Shown: positions 1 through 10,100 of the stretch, piece after piece
How the letters are laid out: each line of letters opens with the position of its first letter
Position numbering within the stretch: the first letter of the stretch is position 1
Position numbers and translations under genes: made by a program
Assembly: GCA_965247075.1 (NCBI GenBank)
Contig: CBDFGK010000002.1
Span: forward strand, 1,054,001 to 1,118,000
Direction of reading: 5' to 3'
Source: CBDFGK01 sp965247075
Lineage (GTDB): Bacteria; Pseudomonadota; Gammaproteobacteria; Pseudomonadales; Halieaceae
Length of the DNA stretch: 64,000 nucleotides
The notes under the pieces: generated by a model
Told to the model about the DNA's origin: nothing
Database searches by the model: none
The model's input: only the letters and a program-made list of their open reading frames with translations

Positions 1-140
1 TTCCCAAAGTTCACAATGTTTAAGCAGCGACGTAAATCACGTTGTTCCATGTACGTTCTGACAGCTAGCGGCGTATCGTCAACGTCAACCACATGTTCTT
101 TCTTGTAGATTTCACGATCCTGTAGCTCCACGCCACCCAT
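1..140 (-). CDS. Unrecognised gene, 5' part only, runs off the left edge
   Basis: A reading frame starts with ATG at 140 on the minus strand and stays open for 46 codons to the window edge. An AAGGA ribosome-binding site lies about 9 bases upstream, which supports this start. The visible protein begins MGGVELQDREIYKKEH and is rich in charged residues. I do not recognise the family. Only the amino end is present, so no function is proposed. Confidence 0.5.
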   Translation of the reverse strand, partial: MGGVELQDREIYKKEHVVDVDDTPLAVRTYMEQRDLRRCLNIVNFG

Positions 141-299
141 ACAATTAATCCTTCATGTTTTAATCAAATAGGCACCAGACCCAATCGTAGCTCTTCATCG
201 GATAAATAAGCAGGGCTATTTTTACTTCCCTGAGTTTAGTACTTTTCGAGCGTATTTATCGCTTTATATAAAACCCCTGCTGACCCTTTTGCACCCGTT

Positions 300-413
300 T
301 TATTTCACCCTGCCCTGGGAGGAAATCACCCGCGCGCCGCCCAGCACACTGGCTACCGCCGCCCCGTCCAGAGTGGCTGACATCACCAGTATCTTTACAG
401 GCGACCCCTCCCG
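300..413 (-). pseudogene. hrpB: Fragment of ATP-dependent helicase HrpB (motif III region)
   Basis: The minus strand encodes about 37 residues containing KILVMSATLDGAAVASVLGG followed by VISSQGR and a stop. This matches the SAT motif (motif III) region of DEAH helicase HrpB, where the SATLDG stretch is typical. No Walker A, DEAH box or C-terminal part lies nearby, so this is a relic rather than a gene. The 3' end of deaD is about 100 bases away. The assignment rests on motif recognition alone. Confidence 0.5.
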
Positions 414-506
414 GGCCGTGATCGTTTTGCAATTGTGCTCAACGAACGTACCGACACTTTCAGGATGGGCGACACCACAATTGCCCTGCGGGTAATGGGC
501 ACCTTC

Positions 507-2255
507 CTATTTCTTGGGCTTTTTGGCCTTCTTGCGCGGTTTGCTATCCAATTTAGGCTTAGGCCTTTTGGATTTACCTGCACCGCCACCGCTGGCCTTG
601 GATATTCTTAACTGCTGACCGGATACCCGCACCTTGCTGAGGTGATCAAATATCTCCCGGGGCATGCCGTCGGGCATATCCACCGTGCTGTATTCCTCAT
701 AGATTTCGATACGACCAATGTATTCCGCATCAATCTCCGCTTCATTGGCAATAGCGCCGACGATATTGCCCGGCTTTACCCCGTGAGTGTGACCCACTTC
801 AATACGAAACCGGTCCATGCGCCTATCGGGGGACGGCTGGTCTTCTTCGCGCTTGTCCGCATGACGCGGCGGCCGATTTCCACGCTCAGGACGTTCCCCG
901 CGTTCCTTGCGAGGTTTGTCTTTATGCAGACGTTCTTTTTCAAACAACGGCTGCTTGCCCTGTGACAGGTTCGCCAGCGCCGCAGCGATCTCAATAACCG
1001 GTACGCCATATTCGTGTTGGTACTCTTCCACCAACACCCGAAATTTGTCCAGTTCATGGCTATCCAGGGCTTCGCTAATTCTGGCCTTGAAGCGTTTCAC
1101 GCGGGTATCAGAAACATCCGCCGCTGTGGGCAGCTCCATTTTCTCTATCTTCTTACCGGTGGATCTCTCGATCGCGCTCAGCAGGCGGCGCTCTCGATTG
1201 GAGGCAAACAGAATCGCCTCGCCACTGCGCCCGGCCCTGCCGGTACGTCCCACCCGGTGTACATAGGCTTCTACATCGTAGGGAATATCATAGTTGATCA
1301 CGTGGGAGATGCGCTCTACGTCCAAACCGCGGGCCGCCACGTCGGTGGCGACCAGGATATCCAGTCGGCCTTTCTTGAGGCCATCTATGGTTTTTTCCCG
1401 CTGCGCCTGGGGAATATCACCATTCAGGGCAGCAGCGGTGTAACCCCGTGCATTGAGCTTTTCTGCCAGCTCAGCGGTAGCAATCCTGGTGCGCACAAAT
1501 ACGATGATGCCGTCGAATTCTTCCACTTCCAGAATGCGCGTGAGTGCATCGAGCTTGTGCAGGCCTGCCACCATCCACACCCGTTGACGGATAGTCTCGG
1601 CGGTGGTCTGCTTGACCTTGATAATGACTTCTTCCGGGTCTTTCAGGTAGCGCTGGGTAATGCGTTTGATGGCCTGTGGCATGGTGGCCGAAAACAGCAC
1701 TACCTGGCGCTCATCGGGGGTTTGCTCAAGAATCCATTCCACGTCATCGATAAAACCCATGCGCAGCATTTCATCGGCCTCATCAAGCACCAGGGTTTTC
1801 AGGTTGGCCAGCTTCAGCGAGCCCTTGCGCATGTGGTCCATGACCCGTCCGGGCGTACCCACCGCCACGTGGCAACCGCGTTGCAGGGCCTTGAGCTGGG
1901 GTCGGTAATCCTGGCCACCGTATATGGGCAGCACATGAAAACCGGGCAGGTGCGTGGCATAACGCTGGAATGCCTCGGCCACCTGGATCGCCAGTTCGCG
2001 GGTCGGAGCCAACACCAATACCTGTGGTTCTTTCTGCTTCATATCCAGTCGGGACAGGATCGGTAAGGCGAAGGCAGCGGTTTTACCCGTGCCCGTCTGG
2101 GCCTGGCCCAGCAGGTCTTTGCCATTCAGCAAATGAGGGATGGTCAGGGCTTGAATGGCAGAGGGGGTTTCGTAGCCCACTTCATCAAGAATTTGCATGA
2201 GCGGCGCTGGCAAACCCAGCTCTGAAAAACCGGTTACCGCGGATTCCGATGACAT
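507..2255 (-). CDS. deaD: DEAD-box ATP-dependent RNA helicase, DeaD/CsdA type
   Basis: A 582-residue cytoplasmic RNA helicase of the cold-shock and ribosome-assembly class, which unwinds short RNA duplexes using ATP. All core motifs are visible: AQTGTGKT (Walker A), PTRELA, DEAD, SAT and HRVGRTGRAGR (motif VI). After about residue 430 comes a charged linker, then a DbpA-type RNA-binding domain (near DRFRIEVGHTHGVKPG) and a lysine-rich tail ending in KKAKKPKK. The length fits DeaD (about 570-640 residues). It is transcribed divergently from the GST-like gene. A TATAAT -10 element sits about 54 bases upstream of the ATG. Confidence 0.95.
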   Translation of the reverse strand: MSSESAVTGFSELGLPAPLMQILDEVGYETPSAIQALTIPHLLNGKDLLGQAQTGTGKTAAFALPILSRLDMKQKEPQVLVLAPTRELAIQVAEAFQRYATHLPGFHVLPIYGGQDYRPQLKALQRGCHVAVGTPGRVMDHMRKGSLKLANLKTLVLDEADEMLRMGFIDDVEWILEQTPDERQVVLFSATMPQAIKRITQRYLKDPEEVIIKVKQTTAETIRQRVWMVAGLHKLDALTRILEVEEFDGIIVFVRTRIATAELAEKLNARGYTAAALNGDIPQAQREKTIDGLKKGRLDILVATDVAARGLDVERISHVINYDIPYDVEAYVHRVGRTGRAGRSGEAILFASNRERRLLSAIERSTGKKIEKMELPTAADVSDTRVKRFKARISEALDSHELDKFRVLVEEYQHEYGVPVIEIAAALANLSQGKQPLFEKERLHKDKPRKERGERPERGNRPPRHADKREEDQPSPDRRMDRFRIEVGHTHGVKPGNIVGAIANEAEIDAEYIGRIEIYEEYSTVDMPDGMPREIFDHLSKVRVSGQQLRISKASGGGAGKSKRPKPKLDSKPRKKAKKPKK

Positions 2256-2308
2256 TGGAGTGGTACTTCCATGAGGTTGGGATGTTAGGGCCGGTGTGAC
2301 GGGCGCGC

Positions 2309-2334
2309 ATTATACATGAAACACGCGCTATACT
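2309..2334. promoter_or_regulatory. Divergent promoter region between deaD and the GST-like gene
   Basis: The minus strand shows TATAAT (2309-2314) pointing to deaD. The plus strand shows TATACT (2329-2334) pointing to the GST-like gene. The two -10 boxes lie within 26 bases of each other, so polymerase binding at one would probably compete with the other. No convincing -35 hexamers are seen. Confidence 0.4.
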
Positions 2335-2363
2335 TTACGGCAAACTACCAAAGGACAGATGCT

Positions 2364-3128
2364 ATGCCTTCAGCCCTGAACCTGGCTTCTTCCACCCTCG
2401 CCTCCACCCTCCGCGGCTGGCAGGGTATTAACTCCCGTACCGATAGCGACAAACCCGCGCAATTACTGCGTATTTACGATATCGAAAACTGCCCTTATTG
2501 CCGTATTGTGCGCGAGGTTCTCACCGAGCTGGACCTGGATGCCATCATCCTGCCCTGCCCCAAGGGTGGTATGCGGTTCAGGCCAGAGGTACTCATACAC
2601 GGTGGCAAACACCGGTTTCCCTTCCTGATCGACCCAAACACCCATACCGAGATGTACGAGAGCATCGACATCATCAAGTACCTGTACGAGACCTACGCCA
2701 GTACCAGCGTGCCTTTGAAATGGCGACTGGGCCCGCTGCAAGAACTCACTTCCGGCCTGGCCAGTGCGGCGCGCTTGAGCGCCGGCATGACTGCCAAGCC
2801 ATCTACAGCGCCCGACCTGACCCTGGAGTTGTACAGCTTCGAGGCCAGCCCCTTCGCCCGCCCCGTGCGGGAACTGCTGTGCAGCATGGAAATTCCCTAC
2901 ATACTCAGGAGCTGTGGCAGAAGCAATAAGCAAGAGTGGTTGCCGCCCAAGTTGCGGGAAAAACTGGAAATCGAACCCGATTCGGTACTACCCAACCGCA
3001 TAGCCATGATGGAAAAGGAAGGCAGGATGGGCATTCCCTATTTGTGGGATTCCAATACCGGCACCGGCCTGTTCGAATCGGAAGAAATCATGGATTACCT
3101 GACTGAGCACTACTCCACAGCAGCCTAA
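2364..3128 (+). CDS. Tandem glutaredoxin/GST N-terminal domain protein
   Basis: A protein of about 254 residues. I chose ATG 2364 because AAGGACAG lies just upstream; an earlier in-frame ATG at 2316 lacks such a site. It contains two thioredoxin-fold GST_N/glutaredoxin-like repeats. The first has a CPYC active-site motif followed by PFLIDPNTHTEMYES and IIKYL, the usual glutathione-binding region. The second repeats the plan but has SPFARPVRE instead of CxxC, so only the first half keeps a redox cysteine pair. A role in thiol redox chemistry is likely; the substrate is unknown. Confidence 0.75.
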   Translation: MPSALNLASSTLASTLRGWQGINSRTDSDKPAQLLRIYDIENCPYCRIVREVLTELDLDAIILPCPKGGMRFRPEVLIHGGKHRFPFLIDPNTHTEMYESIDIIKYLYETYASTSVPLKWRLGPLQELTSGLASAARLSAGMTAKPSTAPDLTLELYSFEASPFARPVRELLCSMEIPYILRSCGRSNKQEWLPPKLREKLEIEPDSVLPNRIAMMEKEGRMGIPYLWDSNTGTGLFESEEIMDYLTEHYSTAA

Positions 3129-3198
3129 ACGTTCTACCCCAGTTGCGCGCCAATGGTGGAAAAACGCGCTTGTTGAATGTCTGCCAGAACCTATACTT

Positions 3199-3228
3199 AA
3201 AGTGGCTCATGGATTGCGTCGCCACTTT
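3199..3228 (+). terminator. Possible hairpin terminator after the GST-like gene
   Basis: AAAGTGGC (3199-3206) pairs with GCCACTTT (3221-3228) across a 14-base loop and is followed by TTC. The long loop and short T-run make it a weak candidate. Confidence 0.3.
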
Positions 3229-3249
3229 TCAAATACAAGGAACTTAATT

Positions 3250-3273
3250 ATGAATATGAGCCTTTACCACTAA
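3250..3273 (+). CDS. Seven-codon minicistron (possible leader peptide)
   Basis: ATG AAT ATG AGC CTT TAC CAC TAA encodes MNMSLYH. It is preceded by AAGGAA at good spacing and ends 25 bases before the next gene, which has its own Shine-Dalgarno. It could be a leader peptide that tunes translation of the membrane protein, or chance. Confidence 0.25.
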   Translation: MNMSLYH

Positions 3274-3298
3274 GCAACCTGGCAAAAGGAACAGCACT

Positions 3299-3508
3299 AT
3301 GAGCAGTCCAAACCTCGAGTACAAATGGGTCCCCTTTCTGTACATCTCATACGCACTGTGCGTGGCTGGTCTGATGTTCTTCATGCCACTGGATGAGGTA
3401 CTGAAAATGCATGTACTACTGTTGATGACACTGGTTTATGTAGGTGCCTTATCCGGGCTATCCGTGCGGGCACTCAAGCGCATTGAGGATCGCCTGGCAG
3501 AACTGTGA
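3299..3508 (+). CDS. Small two-helix membrane protein, unrecognised
   Basis: A 69-residue protein with an AAAGGA ribosome-binding site 8 bases before the ATG. Two hydrophobic stretches (about residues 11-30 and 37-57) are separated by a short charged loop, PLDEVLK. The C-terminus (RALKRIEDRLAEL) is charged and helical. It probably sits in the inner membrane. I do not recognise the family. It borders the accessory region. Confidence 0.6.
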   Translation: MSSPNLEYKWVPFLYISYALCVAGLMFFMPLDEVLKMHVLLLMTLVYVGALSGLSVRALKRIEDRLAEL

Positions 3509-3531
3509 AAAACGCATATATCTCCGTCACA

Positions 3532-3559
3532 AAAAGTAATACTACTGGGTAATACTTTT
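3532..3559. promoter_or_regulatory. Inverted repeat, probable antitoxin operator
   Basis: AAAAGTAATAC (3532-3542) and GTAATACTTTT (3549-3559) form a near-perfect dyad, 10 of 11 pairs. It also contains a direct repeat of GTAATAC at 13-base spacing. It lies 17 bases before the AbrB-type fragment, as expected for autoregulation by that family. Confidence 0.45.
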
Positions 3560-3575
3560 GACGGGGATACATCAC

Positions 3576-3692
3576 ATGAAGGTTACGAGCAAAAGCCAGG
3601 CAACCATCCCGAAACAGGTTCAATTTCAACCCTGCGTCAATAGCACCAGCACTAATCGTTCTTGCCAATGGAGACTACTGGCTAAAATATAG
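3576..3692 (+). pseudogene. Truncated SpoVT/AbrB-type antitoxin fragment
   Basis: The frame begins MKVTSKSQATIPKQ, the hallmark N-terminal strand of SpoVT/AbrB DNA-binding domains found in MazE/VapB-like antitoxins. After about 16 residues the sequence stops resembling the family and ends at codon 38. No toxin gene follows; the next gene begins operon 1. I read this as the stub of a lost toxin-antitoxin pair that still carries its operator. Confidence 0.5.
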
Positions 3693-3846
3693 TGAATCAC
3701 CAACGGCGGGAAATGCGACAAGCCCCCCTGACTGGGATCCCAGTGTTCATGCTTGCGCTTTGAATCATGGAAAAATGCAAAATGTCTCACAGCGGCTATG
3801 CTAGAATAAAACCACTGCCTTGATACAAGGCATACAGGAATCAGTT

Positions 3847-5070
3847 TTGGCCTTTCTCTCGCTACTCGACGACCGCGCAAAGCCCAAAGGTTCACGAGAC
3901 CCACTCGGATTTGAGTTGGTCTGGACGCATTATGGTCGCCGGGTGATCGGCAACCTCACCACAGTTACATCCTCACTGAACAATTTCGCCGTGGCACTGC
4001 TCGGTTTCAAATGGGCGAATGAGCTCTGCGCTCATCTCCCTGCCGGCGAGCGCCAGTCTCAGATTAGAGAAACCTTTCTCCGCTACGAACAGCTCACCGG
4101 CTATCTGCGATACATGGCCGGCAATACCGCCCTGATGGGTATCACCCGAGTCGCCAAGAGAATCCAGGACCCATCATTTTCAATATCACTGGGCTTGCAT
4201 GCCGACGAGATGATTCTGATCGACCAGGCGAGCTACGGCATGTGGGGCTTGTACTCATCAGCCATGCGAGACACGGGCCTGGTTCGCGGGGGAGAGCGCT
4301 CGCTAACGCCTCTGGGAGATCAGCTCGCGCTGGCCATTGAAGCGAAGCTGGACAAACACGCACTACTGGACCTGATGAGAAAAGGTGGGGGTCTACACCA
4401 CGACGTACTCCAAAAACACGCGCAACCGTTCCTGCGAGCGATACAAAATCGCTCCATACAAAGCAATCTCGTCGAGGCGCTAATGGGCGGGAGTGAGGCA
4501 AATCGGATTCAGCAGGAACTCTGGCAGCTTACCCGCTCCTTGCGTGAAAAAGACAAACTGAAAGTCGCAGTCCCCGAATTTATCGACACTATCAAAAATA
4601 AGACCCGGAACCCGCAGTTGAAGGCGCGATTGATAGAAATAGAACAGATAGAACGGCTACTGGTTGCTGCCAATAACCTGTTCCACTATTGCCGACGCAA
4701 GGACGGCGAGAAACGTAAAGACATACTAACCGCCCTGGCTGGCATCAACTACAACTATGCTCATCTCGCTGAGTCACAGTCGCTATCCAATTTGCCACAC
4801 GCGCAGACGCTGGAGGGCATACGCGGTTCGCTGATACGCGGTAATAATCGACAGGCTCTCATCCATATCTTCGAACTAAACAAGCGGGTAATGGAACAAC
4901 GCGGCGGCGCCCCCTGGGTAGAACTGGAACCTAACCAAAAGCTGAGAGTTCGCGTGCCAAGTGAAACCAGTGAGCTCCTCACGCAAAAGCAGTTAATCAC
5001 AAGCTGGAACTACGAGTATTTCTTTACTTCCTATCTCAGCATCGCTCACCAGGCACCGCTACCTACATGA
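3847..5070 (+). CDS. Operon 1 gene A: unrecognised helical protein
   Basis: A protein of about 407 residues, predicted soluble and mostly helical, with no motif I recognise. I chose TTG 3847 because AGGAA lies 6 bases upstream; TTG 3820 is an in-frame alternative. A TAGAAT -10 box at 3802-3807 could start the transcript. The stop overlaps the ATG of the next gene as ATGA, so the two are translationally coupled. Context (PLD nuclease plus SNF2 helicase, within an IS-rich island) suggests a role in defence against foreign DNA, perhaps as specificity or sensor subunit. That is inference. Confidence 0.75.
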   Translation: MAFLSLLDDRAKPKGSRDPLGFELVWTHYGRRVIGNLTTVTSSLNNFAVALLGFKWANELCAHLPAGERQSQIRETFLRYEQLTGYLRYMAGNTALMGITRVAKRIQDPSFSISLGLHADEMILIDQASYGMWGLYSSAMRDTGLVRGGERSLTPLGDQLALAIEAKLDKHALLDLMRKGGGLHHDVLQKHAQPFLRAIQNRSIQSNLVEALMGGSEANRIQQELWQLTRSLREKDKLKVAVPEFIDTIKNKTRNPQLKARLIEIEQIERLLVAANNLFHYCRRKDGEKRKDILTALAGINYNYAHLAESQSLSNLPHAQTLEGIRGSLIRGNNRQALIHIFELNKRVMEQRGGAPWVELEPNQKLRVRVPSETSELLTQKQLITSWNYEYFFTSYLSIAHQAPLPT

Positions 5071-7109
5071 ACATGGAAACCGATGTCATATCAAACAAGG
5101 TCCGCGAGTTACTCGACAATTGCGATGTACTCGCTGCCGCATTCACCACTTACACCTTCGAACCGGAATTCTTTGAGCTAGAAGTTATTCCACTATTGCT
5201 AGACAACAAAAACGCCTATTCAAGTGACGAGCGGGTAAAACAGTTCGAGGTAAGAGAAGCATTGCGGCGTACAGATTGCCCACTCGAGGTCTTCTACGAT
5301 CTCAACCTCGCCAGGCAGGAAGCCAATACCTCCCCAGCCATGCCCTACCTGTGTCATGGCGTGAGCCACGGCAACAATGCGTTTCATGCCAAGCTCAATT
5401 TGATACTAACCTACGATCACAACAAAGACCGTGAACGCCTGCTGGTGGGCGCGGGCTCTAACAACTTGTCCAGGGCTGGATGGTGGGACAACATCGAGTG
5501 CCAACATTGGGAGGCCGTCTGGTCTACCGGCGCTTCCCGGCGCTTTCTAAATCGATTACAGGAGGATGTGGCCTACTTACAAAGCCAACAACACCTCCGG
5601 CCCGACACCAACGACAACGCCCTGCTTCGTATAGAAACCTACCTGGAGAGCTGTCGCGCCTCGAATGATGCGCCAGCCGTGGGCTACTACGGCATCTCAC
5701 CCGAGCGTAATCTCAATTTGCATCGATTCCTAACCCGACAAGCGCGCAAAAACTGGTCCTACAGCAATTGGACCCTGGAGATCATATCGCCCTTTTTCGC
5801 CGACGACGCCGAGAATATGAATCACGGGTTTTTCTATGATCTGGGCGTGCAAGAAATCCACTTGTTACTACCCATGGACCAGGAAGGCATCCCCACCTGC
5901 CAGAAGGACTACTTTGATCACATTGATGGACAGGATGATATTCATTGGGCGGCATGGGCTTCAGACCCCGCTCAAGAACTGGGAGTTAACGGCCAACTCT
6001 TCCGCCCACTCCATGCCAAGATTTACCACTTCTACAACAAGGTCCAGTCGTGGGCTTTCGTCGGTTCAGTAAACTTTTCTCACAAAGCCATGTGGGACAA
6101 TGTTGAAGCTGGTTTCTTTGTAAAGCTGGACTCTGCGGGCCCACTGCTCAAGCCCATCAAAAACACTTCAGCTATTGAGGTCTGCAGGGACCCAACAGAG
6201 CTGTTACCCGGTACTGAGGATAACAGTGACCAGGCGCGCCTCCCGCAAATCCATTTGGCCTATGACTGGGTTCAAAAATGTCTCACCGGCGTTACTGAGA
6301 AGCACCATAGCTACACCATTAACCTGTTGACGCCCGAAAGTAGCGCCGCGATCAGGGGCTGGCACATCACCGGCACAGAAAGCACCTTTGCGGGCAAGAC
6401 CGAAGCGCTTGAAGCGCTGCTGAAAAATGGCTCTCTGATAAAAGTTAACGGTCACCTGTCCAGGTCAGGGGAGGTATTTCCTGAACATCGGGTGCTGTTG
6501 CAGCAAACCGGCTGGTCGCACAAACCACTGGACCTGCCCGACTTGACCCCGGAGCAAATACTGGCGATTTACGCCGGCATGAGCGCAGAGCGCCGCCAGC
6601 TCCTACTGGTAAACGCCACTATTCGAAAATTGATATTGGAAGGCACAGCCGGTGAAATGACCGCCGCTGATGACGACTTCGCTGTAGGGCAATTTTTCAG
6701 TGAGTACGCGGAGATTTTCTATGCCTTTCGCAAGCTCAAGGAACAGTTGCAAGAAACGGTCGATCTGGAGAACTGGTCGCGCCTTGACTACTACCTCAGC
6801 GGCGCGGGCATGGACAGCCTGCCTGCGCTCATTGAACGAATTACAGATAAGAACAGTGAGCATAACAGCGTTACGGCGTACCTACTGATGCTCTGCTGTA
6901 AAGAGGTGTTTCAACAGCCTCAATTTGGAACCAGGCCACACTGCAAGGAACAGTTGCAATCGATGAGTGGCGAACTTCGAAAACTCCGTTCCAGCGATTC
7001 GATCACGCTTGAAGACGACAGCCCTGACAACCGGCGCCGGTTTTTCTGTTGGTTCGAAAACCAGTTTTTTAAGGAGTACAAAAAGCTCGAGCCGGAGGCT
7101 GGTATATGA
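5067..7109 (+). CDS. Operon 1 gene B: phospholipase D-like nuclease family protein
   Basis: A 680-residue protein with two PLD active-site halves. The first is HAK (H107, K109) followed by GAGSNNLS (about 128-135). The second is HAK (H316, K318) followed by GSVNFS (about 333-338). This two-motif layout is that of PLD-superfamily nucleases and phosphodiesterases, in which the two HxK motifs form one active site. A long C-terminal region of about 300 residues is unrecognised. It overlaps both neighbours by ATGA. PLD-like proteins accompany helicases in several phage-defence systems (for example DrmC in DISARM), but the usual DISARM partners are absent. Confidence 0.8.
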   Translation: MNMETDVISNKVRELLDNCDVLAAAFTTYTFEPEFFELEVIPLLLDNKNAYSSDERVKQFEVREALRRTDCPLEVFYDLNLARQEANTSPAMPYLCHGVSHGNNAFHAKLNLILTYDHNKDRERLLVGAGSNNLSRAGWWDNIECQHWEAVWSTGASRRFLNRLQEDVAYLQSQQHLRPDTNDNALLRIETYLESCRASNDAPAVGYYGISPERNLNLHRFLTRQARKNWSYSNWTLEIISPFFADDAENMNHGFFYDLGVQEIHLLLPMDQEGIPTCQKDYFDHIDGQDDIHWAAWASDPAQELGVNGQLFRPLHAKIYHFYNKVQSWAFVGSVNFSHKAMWDNVEAGFFVKLDSAGPLLKPIKNTSAIEVCRDPTELLPGTEDNSDQARLPQIHLAYDWVQKCLTGVTEKHHSYTINLLTPESSAAIRGWHITGTESTFAGKTEALEALLKNGSLIKVNGHLSRSGEVFPEHRVLLQQTGWSHKPLDLPDLTPEQILAIYAGMSAERRQLLLVNATIRKLILEGTAGEMTAADDDFAVGQFFSEYAEIFYAFRKLKEQLQETVDLENWSRLDYYLSGAGMDSLPALIERITDKNSEHNSVTAYLLMLCCKEVFQQPQFGTRPHCKEQLQSMSGELRKLRSSDSITLEDDSPDNRRRFFCWFENQFFKEYKKLEPEAGI

Positions 7110-10100
7110 AGCCACTGGATCTCGCCACAGCCAGACAAATACTGGATTTCTCTGGTGGTGATCCCACCATGAAAAACCTGGGAGAACTGCAGCTCAAGGG
7201 CGCCGTCGCCATCCACAACATGATCGCCGACCCGGCGATCGGCATGGGATACCTGGCCGATGAAGTGGGTATGGGCAAAACCTACGTGGCGCTGGGTGTA
7301 GTGGCGCTGATGCGTTATTTCAATCCATCGCTCAGAGTGCTCTACATCTGCCCCAGCAATAACGTGCAAGACAAGTGGTACAACCGCGAGTACAGGAGCT
7401 TTACCCAGCGCAATGTCATCGTGAATCAATTTCGCATTCGCACACTGGACGGCAAACCGGCAGCGCCACGGGTAAGCTGTCGCAACGTAGGCGAGCTTAT
7501 TCATTTTGCTTCATTAGGCTACTTCGCCGACTTCTTTGTCGGCATGAACTCCTTCAGCATGAGTCTTAATGACGACGAATCACACTGGCAACGCAAACTT
7601 GATGAGCTCAAAGAGCAACTGCCCGCTTACCGCTTTGACGGCAAAGCCGTTTCAAAGATGTCAGTGAAGGACCAGTTTGCACGCGCACTTAACTATGCCC
7701 TGCCTACTTTCGACCTGGTTATCATTGATGAGGCCCACAAGTTTAAGCATGACTTCAACAGCAGTGATCGCAACAAGGTACTTTCTGCGGTCCTGGGTTT
7801 TCGAGGTGAAGGAAAACTCATCCCAAGGGTTAAACACGCGATGCTGTTGTCGGCGACCCCTTTTGACCGAAATCTGGGCCAACTACGCAACCAACTAAAC
7901 CTGGTGGGCAAAGGTCTCCTGCTCCCTGAGGATATCTACGCGGATGACGCACAGGTTAAACATCACCTTTCCAGGTTCCTGGTACGTCGCTTAAACGAGT
8001 TGGAGATTGCCGGCATTCCGCACACCCGCAATATGTACCGGCGAGAATGGCGCAGCGGCGACAAAGCGGAGATTCATCTCAAATCCGATGAGCAAAAGCT
8101 CGTTACGGCGCTGGTTCAGAAAAATGTCGGCGAGATGCTCGACAAGAAGGGGGCCAGCCCGTCGTTTCAAACCGGGCTGCTTGCATCCTTTGAGAGCTAC
8201 GCTGAAACAACCAAATCCAAGCCTGTAGAGTTTGACGGTGACAAAGCCGAGAAAAAAACACCAGATGCACGCGACCGTCACGTCATCGGAGAAATTGTCG
8301 ACAGCTACATCCGATCGGAGTTGGGCCGCACCCTGCCCCACCCCAAAATGGACACCGTCACCGAGCAGGTGGCTAAACACGTATTCGATACCGGTCGCAA
8401 GCAAATCCTATTTGTGCGACGTGTTAAAAGCGTCAAGGAACTCAAATACAAGCTGGATGATCACTATAATGTCCGGCTAATTTCCCATATCCGTTCACAA
8501 CTGTCGCAGCACAATTCGGCCCTGACAGCCATGAACAACGTTATAACCGCCTACCTGAAGGTTAGCCGCGACCGGGATGAAGATATATCAGGCGGTGACT
8601 TTCGGGCTTCCGCTGCCGGCGATGCTGAAGACGCCCAGCTATCGAAGACCGACAATCTGTTTACCTGGTTCTTTCGCGGCGCGCCTACTGATACAGCACA
8701 AGCGCTACTCAACGACGGCATTGATGAGTACACAACACCGGAAGCAATGCGCAAGGGCCTGGGTGCCAAGAACCAGGTCATTTCCTCGCTGTTAGAAATC
8801 AATTGGGCCAGGGAGCTCTGCTTACTGCTGGGTGAAGATCTCTCCGTTGTGCTACAAATCCACGCCGGTGATATTGCGCGGCACGCCAGAAAGTACACCA
8901 CCGGCGCGCTACAAAACGACCTGCTGGAACGCTATACCGCTTGTCAGTCAGGTTTCATCGAGTGGATACAGTTTAGTCGCAAACTACCCGAGTTGCAGGT
9001 ACTTTTAGAGCATCTATCCCCCAATGCTGAATCGGAAAGTGACGTTGATATAGGGCCGGACCAGCTCGTTGAGAATCTACAAACAGTGACCCTCTTTGAC
9101 GCCATGGCAGATGCTGACCTCATTGAAGAATTATTCCCGCAGCCGCGAATGCTATTGGCTGGAATCATTGCCGGCAACCAGCCAACTCTACACCACTTGC
9201 AACGCCTCGACGTCCATCTTGCGCTGGTGTCTGTGCTCCTGCGCAGCGGTCATGGGACGGTAGATCTCTATTTGTCCAGGTTGAAGCTGGGCACTGCCAA
9301 CCTGACCGCAGCGACCCGGGCCCAGTGGATGTACCAATTCGTGCAACTACTTGTGGAACAAGGCGGTTCAATCGCTTTTTCTACCTACACTGAACTTGCG
9401 CACCTGGCGGATCAGCTTGGTCTGATTATTAAGACCAACCTGCCTGAGGTGTACGACAAGAGCGCCGGTGAACTACGCACATACCTCAGCCACATGCTCA
9501 ATCCCGTCACACCCATTATCGGTGCCAGTGGTGAAACCGTGAGTAGTCGTTCTGCCCAGGCGCGAAAATTTCGCATGCCCGGCTATCCTTTGGTGCTCAT
9601 CAGTACCGATGTATTCCAGGAAGGTGAAGACCTGCATACCTTTTGCGACAGCGTCATCCACTATGGTCTGTCGGGTTCACCGGTCAGCATCGAGCAAAAA
9701 AGCGGACGCATTGATCGAGTGGCCTCCCGAGCGCAGCGGTGCCTTCTCGCCATTGAATCGCCACAAGCAATCGATGATGACAACTTGATACAGGTCACCT
9801 TCCCATTTATCAGGGAAAGCATTGAGCTGCTGCAGGTGCGTAAACTGTGCACAGATATCAACGAATTCATCGCAGACTTGCATGAAATCGGATCTGGCGA
9901 GGCAAGAGTGGATGATAACAACGACCTGGATGTGGCCATGCAAGACCGATCCAGCATCCCGCCTCAGATTCTCGCCAGATTGCGCTCCCCTTATGTGCCC
10001 GACGTCAATAAACGCTCAATGCGGGACAATCGAGAAGCATTTATACGCGATCAATCCATCAAATCATCCGGCGTTATCAGCCATATTTCCTCACTGCTCA

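Noticed and set aside
1014..2066. Long plus-strand open frame opposite deaD
   Set aside because: It is the antisense of a strongly conserved helicase gene, with no ribosome site and no family resemblance.
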